DNA of 64,000 nucleotides from Otis tarda (Eukaryota > Chordata > Aves > Otidiformes > Otididae): contig CM048553.1 of assembly GCA_026413225.1 (NCBI GenBank), forward strand, positions 135,438,190 through 135,502,189, in the 5' to 3' direction. Of this stretch, positions 11,240-24,600 are shown piece after piece. Numbering within the stretch: the stretch's first letter is position 1; the number at the start of each line of letters is the position of its first letter. The notes beneath the pieces are model-generated. The model had not been told where the DNA came from. It searched no databases and worked only from the letters and a program-made list of their open reading frames with translations. The translations under genes and the position numbers were made by a program.

Positions 11240-13149
11240 TGGGAATTTTTTAGAAAGATCGTCTTGTTTATCTGGGCTAAGCAGTACCAACCCTTCCTCT
11301 CACTACTGCCAAAAAAAAGTGGGAAGTTGTCAAAACTTCAATTTGACTACAATAGCAAACAGGTTTGATCTGATCTGTATTCCAGCTCCAAAGTGATGTG
11401 GTCCTTGGGCCCTCAAATATGTTATTAATTTTGAGAAGTGTACTTAAAGATCCACTAATATTGGATTAAAAAAAAAAAACTTCCTATGTGTGTTTCATGG
11501 TGAGAAGAAAGCTCAGATCTCTCCACAGGAAAGTGTTAGTCCTTAGCTGTCCTCCACTTTCCCAGTCCTCTAGAGAAAAGTGGGGCAGGGAGGACACTCC
11601 CAGTTTCAAAGGATTTTCGGTTTCTCCTCTTCTTCTTTCTTTCTATCGTTCTGCCTTATTTTTGCTGTTGTCTGTAAAGATATTTCTGTAAGGTCGATCT
11701 ATTGTTATTTAGGAGTGCGTTAGAGATATCAGGCTGAGTCATGTAATATTTGCCAGCTCCACACCTTTCGACATTCTAGTGCTGAGAGTGGAGGTAAAAT
11801 AGCTAGCTGTTTGTAATTACTACTGCTTCCTAAATAAAAGGCAGGGTTTTTTTTTTTTAAAGAAAATGAGTAATAAAAGGAACTTTAAAAAGAAAGCAAT
11901 ATTTTAATGCATTTTCTTAAGATTTTCATAAGCCTGCAATGAAACTGAAGCTGTCCAGGGCCTGCAGAATTCACAAATAATGCCTTAGTAACACAGGCAA
12001 GTAAGTCTAGGAGAGACAAACAGGAGAAGGAATTCAACAAAGAATATTTCAGGCAGGATAAGAATAATTAAAAAAAAAAAAGTGTACTTGAGAATTCTGA
12101 TAGATTACTGAAAATCTGTTTTTAATTTCACAGATAGTATTTTATGCTGACCACGTGCAAAAACCCTATTAACTGGTGATTAAAAAGTCTGCAAAAAGCC
12201 TACTATGTGTGAAACATATTTAATGTAAACCATTATGTAAAACACTAACATTAATTTTCTTTGCAGCAATCTTCTACCGCAAATTATTTTGTATTTGCCT
12301 TTAACAATTTCTAACAACTACGTAAAACATCTGTATTGCAGCCCGAATGCTTAAAAGGGGCATCCTGAAATGGTTCCACATGTGGTGAGGTACTTGTTAA
12401 TTCTACATTTCTCCACTTGGCTGTCATAAAGAAATTATAAGAAACAAAATGTGTTATACTTCTCGCATGGGACAATGCTGCAGAGCTGCTACTGAACAAA
12501 CTAAAGCTCTGGCTACGTATATAGGCATGTGTTTGCTTTTCCCACCTTAGCTCTACAAAGCAAATTTTGATAACTAAATCCAAACAGAATGTTGCTTTTG
12601 GTTTTTTTCTTCCTTCTAGATTTGCCCTTGTGGTCATCACTCAACATTTTGCCCCCTCCCTGACATATTGCAGGTGCCACGTAATGCAGCTTTCCAGGCT
12701 ATCCACACCTTGATATTTTAGGTGAGGTTTGTCAGCACTGAGCACTTTTTACCCTCTCCCATTGCTGGGGAGGAGTGCAGCAGGAATAACTCTACATAAA
12801 AAAGAAGTAACTTTTCAAACTGGATGAATTCTGGTATCATGAGAGGAAAAATATTGACCTAACACTTCATTCTGCCGCTCTGTTTTGTTGAGAATTTGGT
12901 AAATCTGAAACAAATTATTTCAAAATATGTAGGTTGAGACCTGCAGATACCTGCATCACTATTTCCATAAAAATAATTACTACAGTAACTAATGATTTGC
13001 CCAAAAGGTCATCTTGAGTGACTTATCACACAATGTAGCTGTAGATTTCATGATAATTCCCATGTGGAGCCAAATAGCTGGGAACTGAGCTGTAGCTTCC
13101 AATTGAAATACAACATGCCTTTCAGAAAAAAAATAAATAGGCTTCTCCA

Positions 13150-13173
13150 GCTCACGGGAAATTCACCGTGAGC
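13150..13173. repeat. 8-bp inverted repeat
   Basis: The arms gctcacgg and ccgtgagc flank gaaattca. It has two CpGs in AT-rich surroundings. It is a possible binding site or hairpin, but could be chance. Confidence 0.5.
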
Positions 13174-16100
13174 CTTGGGAGTCTTTCCCAGGTGTTAACT
13201 AACTTAATCAACTGTAGTGCATTTCCAGTTTTTGCCATTTTTTAGCTTTATTGGCCTGGGCCAGTGAATTTTGCCATGTCCAATGAAACAGCGATAAAGG
13301 ATTTTCTTATCTAAACATCAAGTATGGAACCCACCCACCCTCTCCCAATCTTCACTGTCTGAAAATTTTACTTCAAACTCAAATTACTTGTATAGCCTCC
13401 TCTTCTAGTTTGTGCAAGGGCATACGCAGTTCATTTGATCAGTCTTAGACACCCATACTAGGGCTGGATAAAGAGAAAGAGGTCGTTGCAGGAGTGTCTC
13501 CTCCTCTGTTAACTATAGAGAAAACATGAGCAGTTGACTTGGAGGCCTACCTTTTAGGCCATAAAAATTACATGGGCTGAACAGGCCAAGTGGTCATGAG
13601 TTAGAGTGATCTTGTCTTTGAAAAGCTGTACCTTCTGTATTTCCTTATTCTCTCACTCTGTACCTGTTTCCTAAATCATAGCCAGCTATCGTGGGTTTTC
13701 TTTGAATCGTATTTTGCCCTTGAAGCCCACTATGAAAAGCAACTTTTCAAGCAACTTCAAGACACTGCAGAGTTTTCTTTCCTACAGGCAGAGTTCTCCT
13801 CTCCACTAGCAACCTCTTTTATTTTCCTGAAACTTGGAAGTGTATGTCTTTTTAAGAGACATCTACTCTTCTCATATATTTGGTTGCAACTTGGCCAATG
13901 GCTTAGTAATCCTTGGTTAGGCACACAAGCGTACAAACATGCATATCCACATGCATGTGTATTTCCCCATCCTGCCCCTGCACATACAAGTCATATAAGC
14001 TTGATTTCCGCATCTAGCAATTTTAAACAAAGTTTACAAGTAAAGATTTGGGGGTGAAAAACAAATGCATGCTCTTGCATTCGCTGGGCAGCTGAGAAAC
14101 ATGAAATGACTGACTGGTAATGGGAATGCTCTACTCTTTCCAGAGTTTGAAAGCTTTTTCATAAGTCACACTGATTTAGATAAAAGTGTCCAGTGAGATG
14201 CCCTCTAGAGTTACCATCAATTGAGCTATTTTTATTAATTTTTGTTGCTTCAATGACTTCTGTCTACCATACCTGTCTCGTTGCTGTTAATGACCCCTAT
14301 AGACTGCAGGGTTTTGCTCGCAAAAAACCCCTACGTTTATATGAAGTTAACCTGAAGAAATCTATTCCAATAACAGAGTAGAAGCTCTACCCTAAACCAA
14401 GGGAGATTAGGAAGAATAACTTAATTATTTTTTTTTCTAGGTAGAATACTCTTTGCACAACAGGAAACCAAATTCAGTGTTTGGCATTCCATGTATAGCT
14501 CAAAAATAGCTTTGTGCAATACCTTAAGTTAGATTTCATCAGCTAAGAAATACTTGGATGGAGGACTTCTCAGGATCTGGTAGGGGGTGACCACACAGTA
14601 TCATCTTGCTTAAGTCAGTACCAAAGTATGTGCATTTGCTTACTGAATATACTATGATGCTCTCAAAACTTGAGGATGTTAAAAATCCCATTGTTCTTTA
14701 TGTAAGAATAAGATTTTAAGACTCAGTGATGAAACTTTGCCTTGGGAAATTAAATTAGCTGTGAATGTCTGCCTGATGAAAGATTCTTTAGTGTCCCATC
14801 CTAAACTATTGTATATTGTTGGATGTTGACAAAAAAATTGTCTGATTCCTTCTCAGAATCAGAAATATACTTCTCAGCAGCCACATTTCAGTGGTGATGT
14901 ATTACATGCGCAAGGGTAAGTAAAACATTTGGGAATCCTTCTGTGTTACTTGCTAGGTTTTTGTTGTTGTAGCAACATTGGTTTGTAGCAGCTGTGAAGC
15001 TTCTGGGCTTTGTTAATAGAAGAACACATGGATATAAGAACGGAAAGACTTCATGAGAAGTAAAATAAAACTAGCATTTGTACAATGATTGGAGAGCAGT
15101 TACTTCAGGTTTTTTTTTTAATTTTAGATGTTTTTCTCTTTTCTGTGTTCTACTAAATTATTATATTCTGTTATTTCCATACAACCTATGTGAACAGATT
15201 GGTTATCTATATACATTTACACATTCACTTGCCCCCCCTCCCTGCCTAGGAATATACATTTGGCATGCTCAAATAAATAAGGAGAATGAATGATAAAGCC
15301 CTTGCTTTTTGCAAGTATTCAAAAAGAAACGTCATGAAGAGCAAGTCTTTTCAAGACCTGTTTTTGTAGATGGTCAACTGCATCGACTTCTACCCACATC
15401 AATAAACCCTTGGCAGGGAAAGTAAATGTTTCACAGACTGGATCAAACACTGGTTAATAAGTTATTTGAGAATCAATCTGTATTTGTCCAGGTTCTGCCT
15501 GCTAATACACACTGTGGGTTATTTTTGCTTTTAATTCCTCTATATTTCTCTGTGGGTTTATCACTGAGTATTCCAAAAGCAGAGTGGTAAAATGCTCTAT
15601 CTGAATAATAAAACAGACTGGAAAAAGAAAAATGCAATAGATCTGGAAAGGTCATTTGAAATTTATGAGGGATTTGAATTTGAATATCTGAATTTGCCAA
15701 CCCACAAACGAAGAAAGTAGGAGGCTGGGAGTGAAGAAGTTTCCTGTGGTTCTTCCTTTGTAACAAGCCACAAAGGAAGGAGCTCTGTACTCAAGCAGGC
15801 TTTGTAATGCTGTTCAGTCTGTGCCTACATCAAGACTGCTGTCAGGATGGTGATGCAGCTCGGGAAAGCCTTTTGGACATTAACTTGCCTTGCTCTTACA
15901 TCTGTTCACACATCCGCAGCACGAAGATCCTGTCTGCTGACCTGCAGCATGAAGCAAACAGGAAGGTTTTGGCACTCTGTATGTTCAAATAAATTGCAAG
16001 ATCTTTTCTCATAGGATGCAGAGTTTGACAGTCTCTTTCAGTATTTGCTATTGAAGCAAATATAATGCATCCAAGCCAGTTTTGCATAAACTTGGGATTC

Positions 16101-17098
16101 TCTGTTTCCAGAATGTGGATCACATCCAAACAGAGAGACTCCTTTTCAGTTGCAAATGCTACATTAATTCTTACGAGCAAATACCAATCTTAAACCAGCA
16201 TTTTCTTACAAGGAGTTTAGATATCTTTTCACAATAATAAGCTAAACCCAGGCAATAATACTTAGAACAAGGCAATCCAACAGTTAGTTTCCTACAGAAC
16301 ACAGAAGTGCTGACTACTGTGTGAATTTTTCCTGGTCTGTGGACCACGAATCATTGCATCCTTCATAAAAATAGACTTTGGAAACCTACATATCTGAATA
16401 CAATTTGTGTGTGTAACCAAGGACCGCATGTAGGGCAAGAAGGCAAAAGGATACAGAAGAGCTTTCAGAAAGCATGACTGAGTTCAGGGAAGTTTTGTGA
16501 TGCAGAGAGTGGGATGCCGTTTTACTCAAGAGCACGTATGTGATTCTATGACAGTCATAGAGCAGTGAGAGCACAGTTTTTTTGAAAGACGCAAGTGTAG
16601 GTTTTTAGACATTTGTGTGCTAAGACCTGTCTTGATGTAGACAATTGGGAGAATAAACCCACTTATTAGAACTGGGGAAGTAACTTCAGGGAGGAGCTAG
16701 GGAACTGGAAAGTGCAGATTTGAAGATGAAAATTAATACCCTAGAATTGTCGAGTTTCAGCTAGATGGTGAAATAAATAAGTATGAAAGCAATAGTTTAT
16801 AGCTAAAAAAAAATCCTACTCTGTCTTTTTGGTGCTACTCCAGAACAAAAAGCATAGAAACCTATCTGAGAAGATACGTAGAAGGTTGCCTTTGTCATGT
16901 CTTGGTGGTAAAGCTTAAAAAAACCAGAAAATGTTGGCTCTTAGACAGTCAACATAAAGAGCAGAGATGGAAAGACATGTACCAGCAGGATGCCTCTTTT
17001 TGGCTGTGAAATGGTAACTGTGAAATGGTTCCTCAGGTTGGTTTATCTTCTTGTAAGAGATAAACTGACCTAGTAGAGGTGATGACTAAGGACATGCC

Positions 17099-17119
17099 TT
17101 TTTTTTTTTTTTTTTTTTT
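17099..17119. repeat. Poly-T tract (21 T)
   Basis: This is an uninterrupted run of 21 T. No gene-like or LINE-like sequence adjoins it, so it is taken as a simple homopolymer and not the tail of a processed copy. Confidence 0.9.
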
Positions 17120-20100
17120 AGGAAATGAACAAACAAGTAGCATACTTTTGAATTTGGAACAAATCCGAGTTCAGTGAACTGATACTTGGAAGGCTCACAA
17201 CATTCATGCTTTATGCAGTGTATTAATTCAAAGGAAACCACTAGCAGCCTCAGGTTGAATAGGTACTTTTAATTCAAGTAAATTAGTTCATTAAATTACC
17301 AAATGATAAGGCTATAACAATAGACCTGAGAGGAAATGAAGACATGATGACGAGGGTCAACATAGTGTTGGCTAAGATAAAGCACACTACAGGTGGCTTT
17401 TCAGAGGTGACAGCTGAAGGATCGCTGATATGGAAGATACATACAACAAATTAGAAGTGAATTTAACAGTAGAGCCATAGTGTTTTTCCATGGCCTTGAA
17501 CTTTCTTTCTTAAGCAATCAAAACTTGGCAGACATTATTAACAGCACTCATAGGTACCTGTTAGAGAATCATAGAATCGTTATGTTTCTTAATCCTTCTA
17601 CATATTAAAATGTTCACAGTTTTGCACTTTTGCATCATTACATCTGTCTCATCAAAAAAATTCCTGGGCTACCAAGTGCTGTCACAGTCAGTGACAGCAA
17701 CTCTGATCAGGATCCACTAGTTATTGACATTACTGAAGTGTACCTTCAGTAATCAAAGAAGTATAATTGCTAATTTCAGGTTGTTTTTTTTTTTTTTTAA
17801 AGCTCTGTAAGGAAGACTGAACTCTTCTGTTGCAGAAGCAATGCAGATGAAAACAAAGCATTACAAGACAATGTACTGTTGACAGTACTGGAGATTTTAA
17901 AGCACTACATTCAAATTGTTAATTTGCTAAAGGATTTTACATCTCATTCCAGCTTGTTTTCATGGAATACTTCAAACTAAGTTTTCAACAAGCTGAGCTG
18001 TAAGACCAGCCTTGTATCATATGACAGGGGGACTGAAAATCATGAGCTTTAAAAAGGGAAGTATGGAGCTGCGGTACAATTAACCATTTCCTCTTTTATA
18101 TTTTGTGCGTACATCTGAATAATGACTGACTGTAAATTCCACTGCTTCCCATGGAAAACTAACACTAAATTTAAAAGACAATTTTTCTGCACCATGTTTG
18201 TTCCTGGATTCTACCACATTTACTACATTTTCATATTTTATCTGTGCCTTAGGAGACCCACTTACCTTTACAAAAATGTATTTTTTAAAATGAGGCTTAA
18301 GAACCTTCCAAACTCAGGGGTAGAAATGGAAGGAAAATGAGAACTAGGACAGGGTGTGTGCTGGAGAGAAGAGGCAGTCTTCCTAGGGGCTGTAAATTTC
18401 TTTTCATTTTTACCTACATGTAGTTTCATGTTGGTAATCCACATGGCTGCTGAATCATAGATTTCTTTTACAGGTAACCCATAGGTGTTCCAAATAAAAA
18501 TTCAGTGATATAAAATCATTGTATGGGCCCAAGACAAGAATGAATCACACACGTTTCAAATCTTCCAGTCATGGAGGTGAGCAGCAAAAACTCTGCAACT
18601 AAAACCTTTGCCTTCCAAAATATCATCAGTTTTGGCTTTATGGAGACAGTGGTAGAGGTGTGATGTATTGGGGGCTAGAATGTTATTTTCCACATGTTCA
18701 ATGTTAAACAAGTCAATAAATTAAAGAGTCAGGAAGTAATTTTTCCTGTGGTTTTTTTTGGGGGGCAGTAAGTGACGCTCATCTTCATAACATGTGAATG
18801 ATTCAAATTTTAGGCATTTTTACCATGCCCAAAACCTCACTTGCTTCTTTCCAATACAACTGGTACTTTAGAGTTTTGTACTGTAAGTCAAAAGCTTATG
18901 AAAAGGAGTGAAGATGAATTTGTAATTTATGAGAGATAGTGACAAGTGTGGAATGGATGTGCTGTGACATCTTCAGAAGATAACTGATCACCTGTGACCA
19001 TAGTAGACCCTTCCTGGTGATTACATTTTCTCTCCTGGTCCTCTCATCTGTGGTCCTGTACTCACCTGTACCCACCATATGAAAAGTCGATGTCTCTTTG
19101 CTCTTTTTAGGGAAATCTGTGGATTTCATCCTTCATTCACAGTGCTATGTTGTAGCACTGATGATGTTAATTTAAAAAGACAGCTAATACTGAGGGATAT
19201 CAGTGTAGCTACTGATTATATGTGTCTGGAGACTAAGAAAATATCTTCACAAGACGGACAGAAGCAGTTTTCCATTTCCACCAGTGTGACTCAGTCCTGA
19301 CTACACAGCATTTTTGCTGCACAGTTCAGCATCTGTGCTGATCTCACAGTATCTGAAGTCAGTAACAGCAGTCAAAAGTCAGCAAGACATCTCCCAGCAC
19401 CTTCAAGAGCAAAGATAAAACATGCTGAACTATCAGGTATCATTCTCCCAATTCAGGGTTAAACAACACAGTCAAAAAAAGATAGCTACCTTTGCCCATT
19501 TCATATTCTGTGCAGAGAGAATTTTTGTCTCCTGATCTTTAAATATAGTTCTTATCAGTGTCTCCTTTCATTGGAAAAAAAAAAAAAAAACAAACCACAG
19601 ACAAATAGATATCAGACTTAGCAATGTACTTAAATGGACGATGAAAAAAAATGTCATCTGTAGCTGCCCATTTATCAGCATCTTTGTCATTCCGAGAAAG
19701 ATGAAAAAAATCAATGCATTTTAACTGCCATTCCTAGGATTATTTTTTCTGTGTGTACTTCTCTGCCTTGCAGGGTAAACACATAAAGCAACGAATAGAC
19801 AAGAAGTAGTCCCAGCAAAAGAGAAACTACATATCTTCAAGTGACGTTGAATGTGAGTACACAGACCATGGCAACCACAACATACTAATACTACAAACTC
19901 TGAACTGGAGTTTCTCTATGGTAGAGTAACCTAAATGAAAAGATAGGAAGCAAAAAGACAACTGCTTTTGCAGGTATGGGATAGGACAGGATTTGCTACT
20001 TCCCAATTCTGCTTATTTAATTGGAAAAGCCTTTAAGAATCTATTTCCATCATCATTATTTAAATGAATCCTAATTTACTCTGTGAATTATTTGCATTTA

Positions 20101-20754
20101 TTCTGGAAATACAATCAGTGAAATAACGTCTTTAAACTTTTCTCTCATTGAGATGGAACATTAATTCTACCTGTCTCAGTTACAGGTTGTGAGGCTGAAA
20201 CTGTACATGTATGAAAATGTGAGTATTCCATATGGGGGTGGTACTAGTTCAGGAATGATGTATTTTGGGATCTTTAGACAGAAGTACATTCAGAAGTTTT
20301 TCTTGGTTGTTTAAAGTAACAGTACAATTACTTCTTGTACTGATAATAAGCTAATTTATGGTCACAGTAGTGCAAAACTTTCAAGATTTCCCAGTGCAGC
20401 AGGTTTCTGCCTTCAAAATGCAAAGCGTAGACGTTTTATTTGTAAATCACTGTCTAATATTTATATAGAGACAATCTACCAAGACATCTCCATAGAATCT
20501 ACTATGTGGTTTTGCAGTAGTCATGCAGAAAAGCGCTGACTGTTTAAAAATCCAGTTATTGATTGTTATAATACAATGCTGTGTAGACTGTCAGTCTGTT
20601 AAATTTACAGTATTTTGACAAGACAAATTGGAAATTCTAGAGGTGATTCTGAACATGGATTCACCAACATGATGGATCAGACAGAATTTTTTTTCCTTCA
20701 CTTATATTATACCACCCTTGGCTGGGTTTCAGCTTCTTAGAAGCCAGTACTCAT

Positions 20755-21247
20755 TAGGTCATACCAGTTTTGGGGTCCCAAGACAGAAAGACACTGATAA
20801 ACTTGAGCAGAAGAGTGGTGGGTCCCCAAGGTGTTTAGGGCTGGCACACTTGCCCTCTGAGGAGAGGCTGAGGGAGCTGGACTTTTCAACTTAGAGAAGA
20901 GATGGCTTAAGTGGGGACTCACAGCAGCCCCCAGCACCTATGGTGAAGTGACAGGAGTTGCAGCCAGGCTCTTCACAGCAGTGCATGGTGGGAGGAGATG
21001 AGACTGTGGGCAGAAGCTGAAAGAAGAGAGTTTCAGATTGGAAATAAGGATATCTTTTCCCCTGGGGACAACTTGGCAGGGTTACAGGTTGCCCAAGGCG
21101 GAGGAGCTGGCTCCATCCTTGGAGGTTTCCAAGCCTGGACAGGGCACAGCCCTGAGCAGTCTGGTCTGAACTCACAGCTGGTCCTGCCTGTGTGGGACAC
21201 CGTGCTGGAGACCTCCTGACATCCTTTCCCATCTGGGTTATCCTGTG
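20755..21247 (+). mobile_element. Older CR1 LINE fragment
   Basis: This is a CR1 3' part in plus orientation from a different, older subfamily than the 41378 copy. Recognisable blocks are ataccagttttggggtccc, cactgataaacttgag, gaggagaggctgagggagctgg and the 3' end acatcctttcccatctgggttatcctgtg. The coding part (about 20755-21150) has many stops and indels. The 3' tip reads as a TTCTGTG-type repeat and not as ATTCTATG, a known difference among avian CR1 subfamilies. Confidence 0.85.
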
Positions 21248-21626
21248 TTGGCAACTGTCAGAAGGAGTCTGCCTACCCATATAGGCATGCATGGCAATGA
21301 GCAAGCAAACACACAGCTGGATCCTATATCCCACTGTTTCTAGGAGAGCTCGAGTGAAATTCTAACATCACCTAGGTTAAGAGTAAAATTCCCAGTGATT
21401 TTGCCAAGATATCACCCATTATCTTTTGTCTTTAAACATGGAGAAGGAATACTGGAGTTTTGCTGTCAGCTTCCAAGAGGTCATGTCACACCAGATGAAT
21501 ACAGGTGTCCAGCCCTGTGCTGACCGGGGAACCCAGGCCAACTGGAATGTGCACTCAGCTCTTAGCCAAGTACCTAAAATTAGATGTACTGAATCCAGGA
21601 ATGAGAGTTAAACAACATTGACTAGA

Positions 21627-21647
21627 TTTTTTTTTTTTTTTTTTTTT
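21627..21647. repeat. Poly-T tract (21 T)
   Basis: This is an uninterrupted run of 21 T. No mobile element signature was recognised beside it. Confidence 0.9.
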
Positions 21648-24600
21648 GCATGTACATGATTTGAAGTTGGGCACAGCTTACTTCTCCTAGGAAGCAAATA
21701 TATATAACTGATACTCAGTCTTCAAAGTTAAGCATATACAATACGTACACACATACATTTGCCTAAAGTGTGTGGTTGCCAGACAGTGAATACAACTGAT
21801 CTAATTTTACCTGCTGACACACAGTGACACATGATCTTGTGTCCATAAAGAACTCCAGTCAAGTGCTTATGCAGAATAAATTCATAGCTTCTTGCATTTC
21901 TGTAGGCATGTAATACATATATATGAGACCTGGATGTGTGTCTGAAGTTTCCTCTCCTTCTCACTTAGAGAATGTACAATGTATTTGAGATCTAAATAAT
22001 GACATTGCCTAAACTCTTTATTACTTTAGAACACTAGATAAAATAATTCTATGTTTGTCATCTTGCTCAGTCCCTGATATGTACTGATATATACTAGACT
22101 CAGTCACTCCCTACTCTTCTGTGCTCAGTCTCTCAGAACGTGACTTTTTTCTGGGAAGACTAATGAAAAGGTAAAGGTATTGGATCATTGAAACACATGG
22201 AAAATTGCTGTAAACATGTTGAGAATGGTAAGTCTGCCTATTGGCATTTTAGCCTTTGGGGAATTGCTCTGGGTAAGAGCTCCTTTCCTAAGTTTCCCAC
22301 CTCAGTTGGATCAGTTTCCTGATTTGCCCAATTAGCGGAGCACATCTTTTGCTACCCTTTTCTTAATTACATTATTTGATTTAAACATTGTTGCATCAGA
22401 ATGACTGATCTACAAATTTGGCCTTTAATAAAAAAATCTGTTGCAGTGATGAAACATTTACTACTTATCGTCGTATTGTTACAAAACACTTATGCAAAAA
22501 CTCCAAAAAAATTTTACATTGTCTAGGCAAAAATCTATGGCCTGACGAGGGCTATAAAAATACTTGGGGGTACACAGTTAAGAGAATCATCTTTTACATA
22601 TATTGTAAAAATTCTTAATTTTTGAAACTCTGAGAAGAGCTGTCTTTTGTATCATCTTAAATGCACAACTTTATTTAACTTTAGATGTAATGAGAGGTTT
22701 CAGTATCAAAATTGTCTTTTAAGTAGATAAATCTTCATTTTGAACAGCAGTGATAAACACGAATTTAAAATATACCACATTCTAGTTAAAAAAAAACCCC
22801 AAAACAACAACAAACAAAAATCCAAGCAGAAATATCTACTTTTCAAGATGTCTCCATAATTAAAGTTAATTTTACCTTCTGGTCTCTATATTACTATAAC
22901 TGGATCTTTAGTCCCACAATCCTATTTATAGATCTTGCTTGCCCTTTGTTCTGCCAACAGGGTTTTTTTTTAAGAAAATTACAGGACTGGAGTGCTTATA
23001 CTTCCTCATGTATAAAGACCAGTTCCTGCCTAGAAAAGATACATCTGGCTAAACAGCTATCGAGTGACGAGGGTTTGGTGTGTTTCATCTACATTGTTGG
23101 CTCAGATCTACTTTCTCTTCTATCCATAGGGCACTCCCATAACAAGGCAAAAAGAGGGGAATATATTTACAGGTCTTTCACCACTCCAAAGAAAGGTCAC
23201 CAAGATGCTACTAGAGGTTAAAGATAAATGAAAATGTATAGTCATTTCCAAAAGCATACAATGAATATGATTTTAAACATCACAATGTATGGACTTTCTC
23301 ACTGCAGCAGTGTTTCTCCTACATGCAGGTGCAGGATATCAGTGTTTGAATCCTCTCCTGTGCTTCTTTTCAAGGATTGAAGGAGTGGCAGATACGAGTT
23401 CCAATGGGACTTGAATTTGGGCCCTAGTGCTGGGGGGTAATTGGAATGGTAACCCTATTACCACTGCAGCCCGAAAGCTGGCACCCACCTCGTCAGAGCA
23501 TTTTGTCTTCTTTCCTTACAAATTACAATGGGATATTCTTTCTGAGGGTCTGTGGCATCCCATTCTTTAATAATGCAGTCCAAGTTTGTACGTGTAGAGG
23601 CAGGTCAAAATCAATGCCACACAACTTACCAGGGAGTCCCAGCTGGGACACTGAAAGGGATGAGGAGCCTGGGTGGGCTGGATGAAAGAGGCCAGGGACA
23701 GTCTTCAATCCCGGGTCTATCCAGTGTGCACATCCCTGCCATGGCACGGGGCCAAGAAGATTTCTGTAATCATCTGTCTTTATGCAGCTTCTGGATGGGC
23801 GTACATTTGAGCCTGAGAAATATAAACTTCGTCATCATAATGATTAAGCGAAGAGGAAGCTTTCCCTGGCAAATGTGAGCCTCAGATAAACAGAAACCAC
23901 TTGCATGCATGCGTTGCCTCGGCTGCTGGAACAGGTTGCTAGATGGCACAATTGCCAACTAAAAATTTGCAGAAAAATTTGTAAAATATTTTTATGCTGT
24001 GTCTTTTAGCAGTAAAGCTTTATTTTGTGTGTGGTTTTTTTTGTTTGTTTTTCTTTAAAATTGCAGTCTGCAGAGACTCATGGTTGTATTCCTCAGGCCA
24101 CAATTTCACTCCTTTTTTCCATTAAAAAATCTGCAGTTATCTTCCTATACATGTTTCAGGGTATATTTTCAACCGAAACACATTTTGTTCTGAAAGATAG
24201 GACAGGTCACTCATGGTAACATCACAGGGTAGCCTTACCAGGGGGAAAAACACCTTGCCTGACATTTAGAGACTTCTATTCCTCTGTGAACTATGGTAGA
24301 GATGTGGCTGGTACAGTGATTTCATACTTTTTCAGGTCAGGAGGATTAGATTATTACTCAGATCTAAAGTAATGAAGTAAACATTTACGAATTCCTACTC
24401 TGCTGAACTTTAATTTGAGCAGGAAGATGGTGCGTATACCCAGAACATGTGTTGCTCGACATGCTCTGCCTTTAGTGCTCACCCGTAAGACCCATAAATC
24501 ACAGGCAGTTGCAAAAACTGTCTCAGGGATGAAGTTAACTTTAAATAGTCTCCTTTTTAAGGGCTTTACTGAACTGAAGTCAAGAGGAATAGCTGCAGGA

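Larger units (their letters stand above)
11240..20754. other. Unique AT-rich non-coding DNA
   Basis: I see no gene or confident mobile element. Homopolymer runs include 21 T at 17099-17119, 15 T at about 17784-17798 and 16 A at 19575-19590. An 8-bp inverted repeat (gctcacgg/ccgtgagc, 13150-13173) lies in a less AT-rich patch (about 13130-13310) that could be a conserved element. Frames such as the minus-strand one at 12311-12640 and plus-strand 15078-15293 are low-complexity and unconvincing. Confidence 0.55.

Noticed and set aside
12311-12640. 109-codon minus-strand frame
   Set aside because: It is low-complexity (serine-rich) with no family resemblance.
16540-16563. gattctatgacagtcatagag, like a CR1 octamer
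   Set aside because: There is a single unit with no upstream CR1 sequence.
17099-17160. Poly-T tract as the tail of a minus-strand processed pseudogene
   Set aside because: The adjacent sequence does not resemble any recognisable mRNA, and no target duplication was seen.
17573-17583. gaatcatagaatcg, like a CR1 tip on the minus strand
   Set aside because: Only about 15 bp match and the expected ggttggaagg block does not follow.
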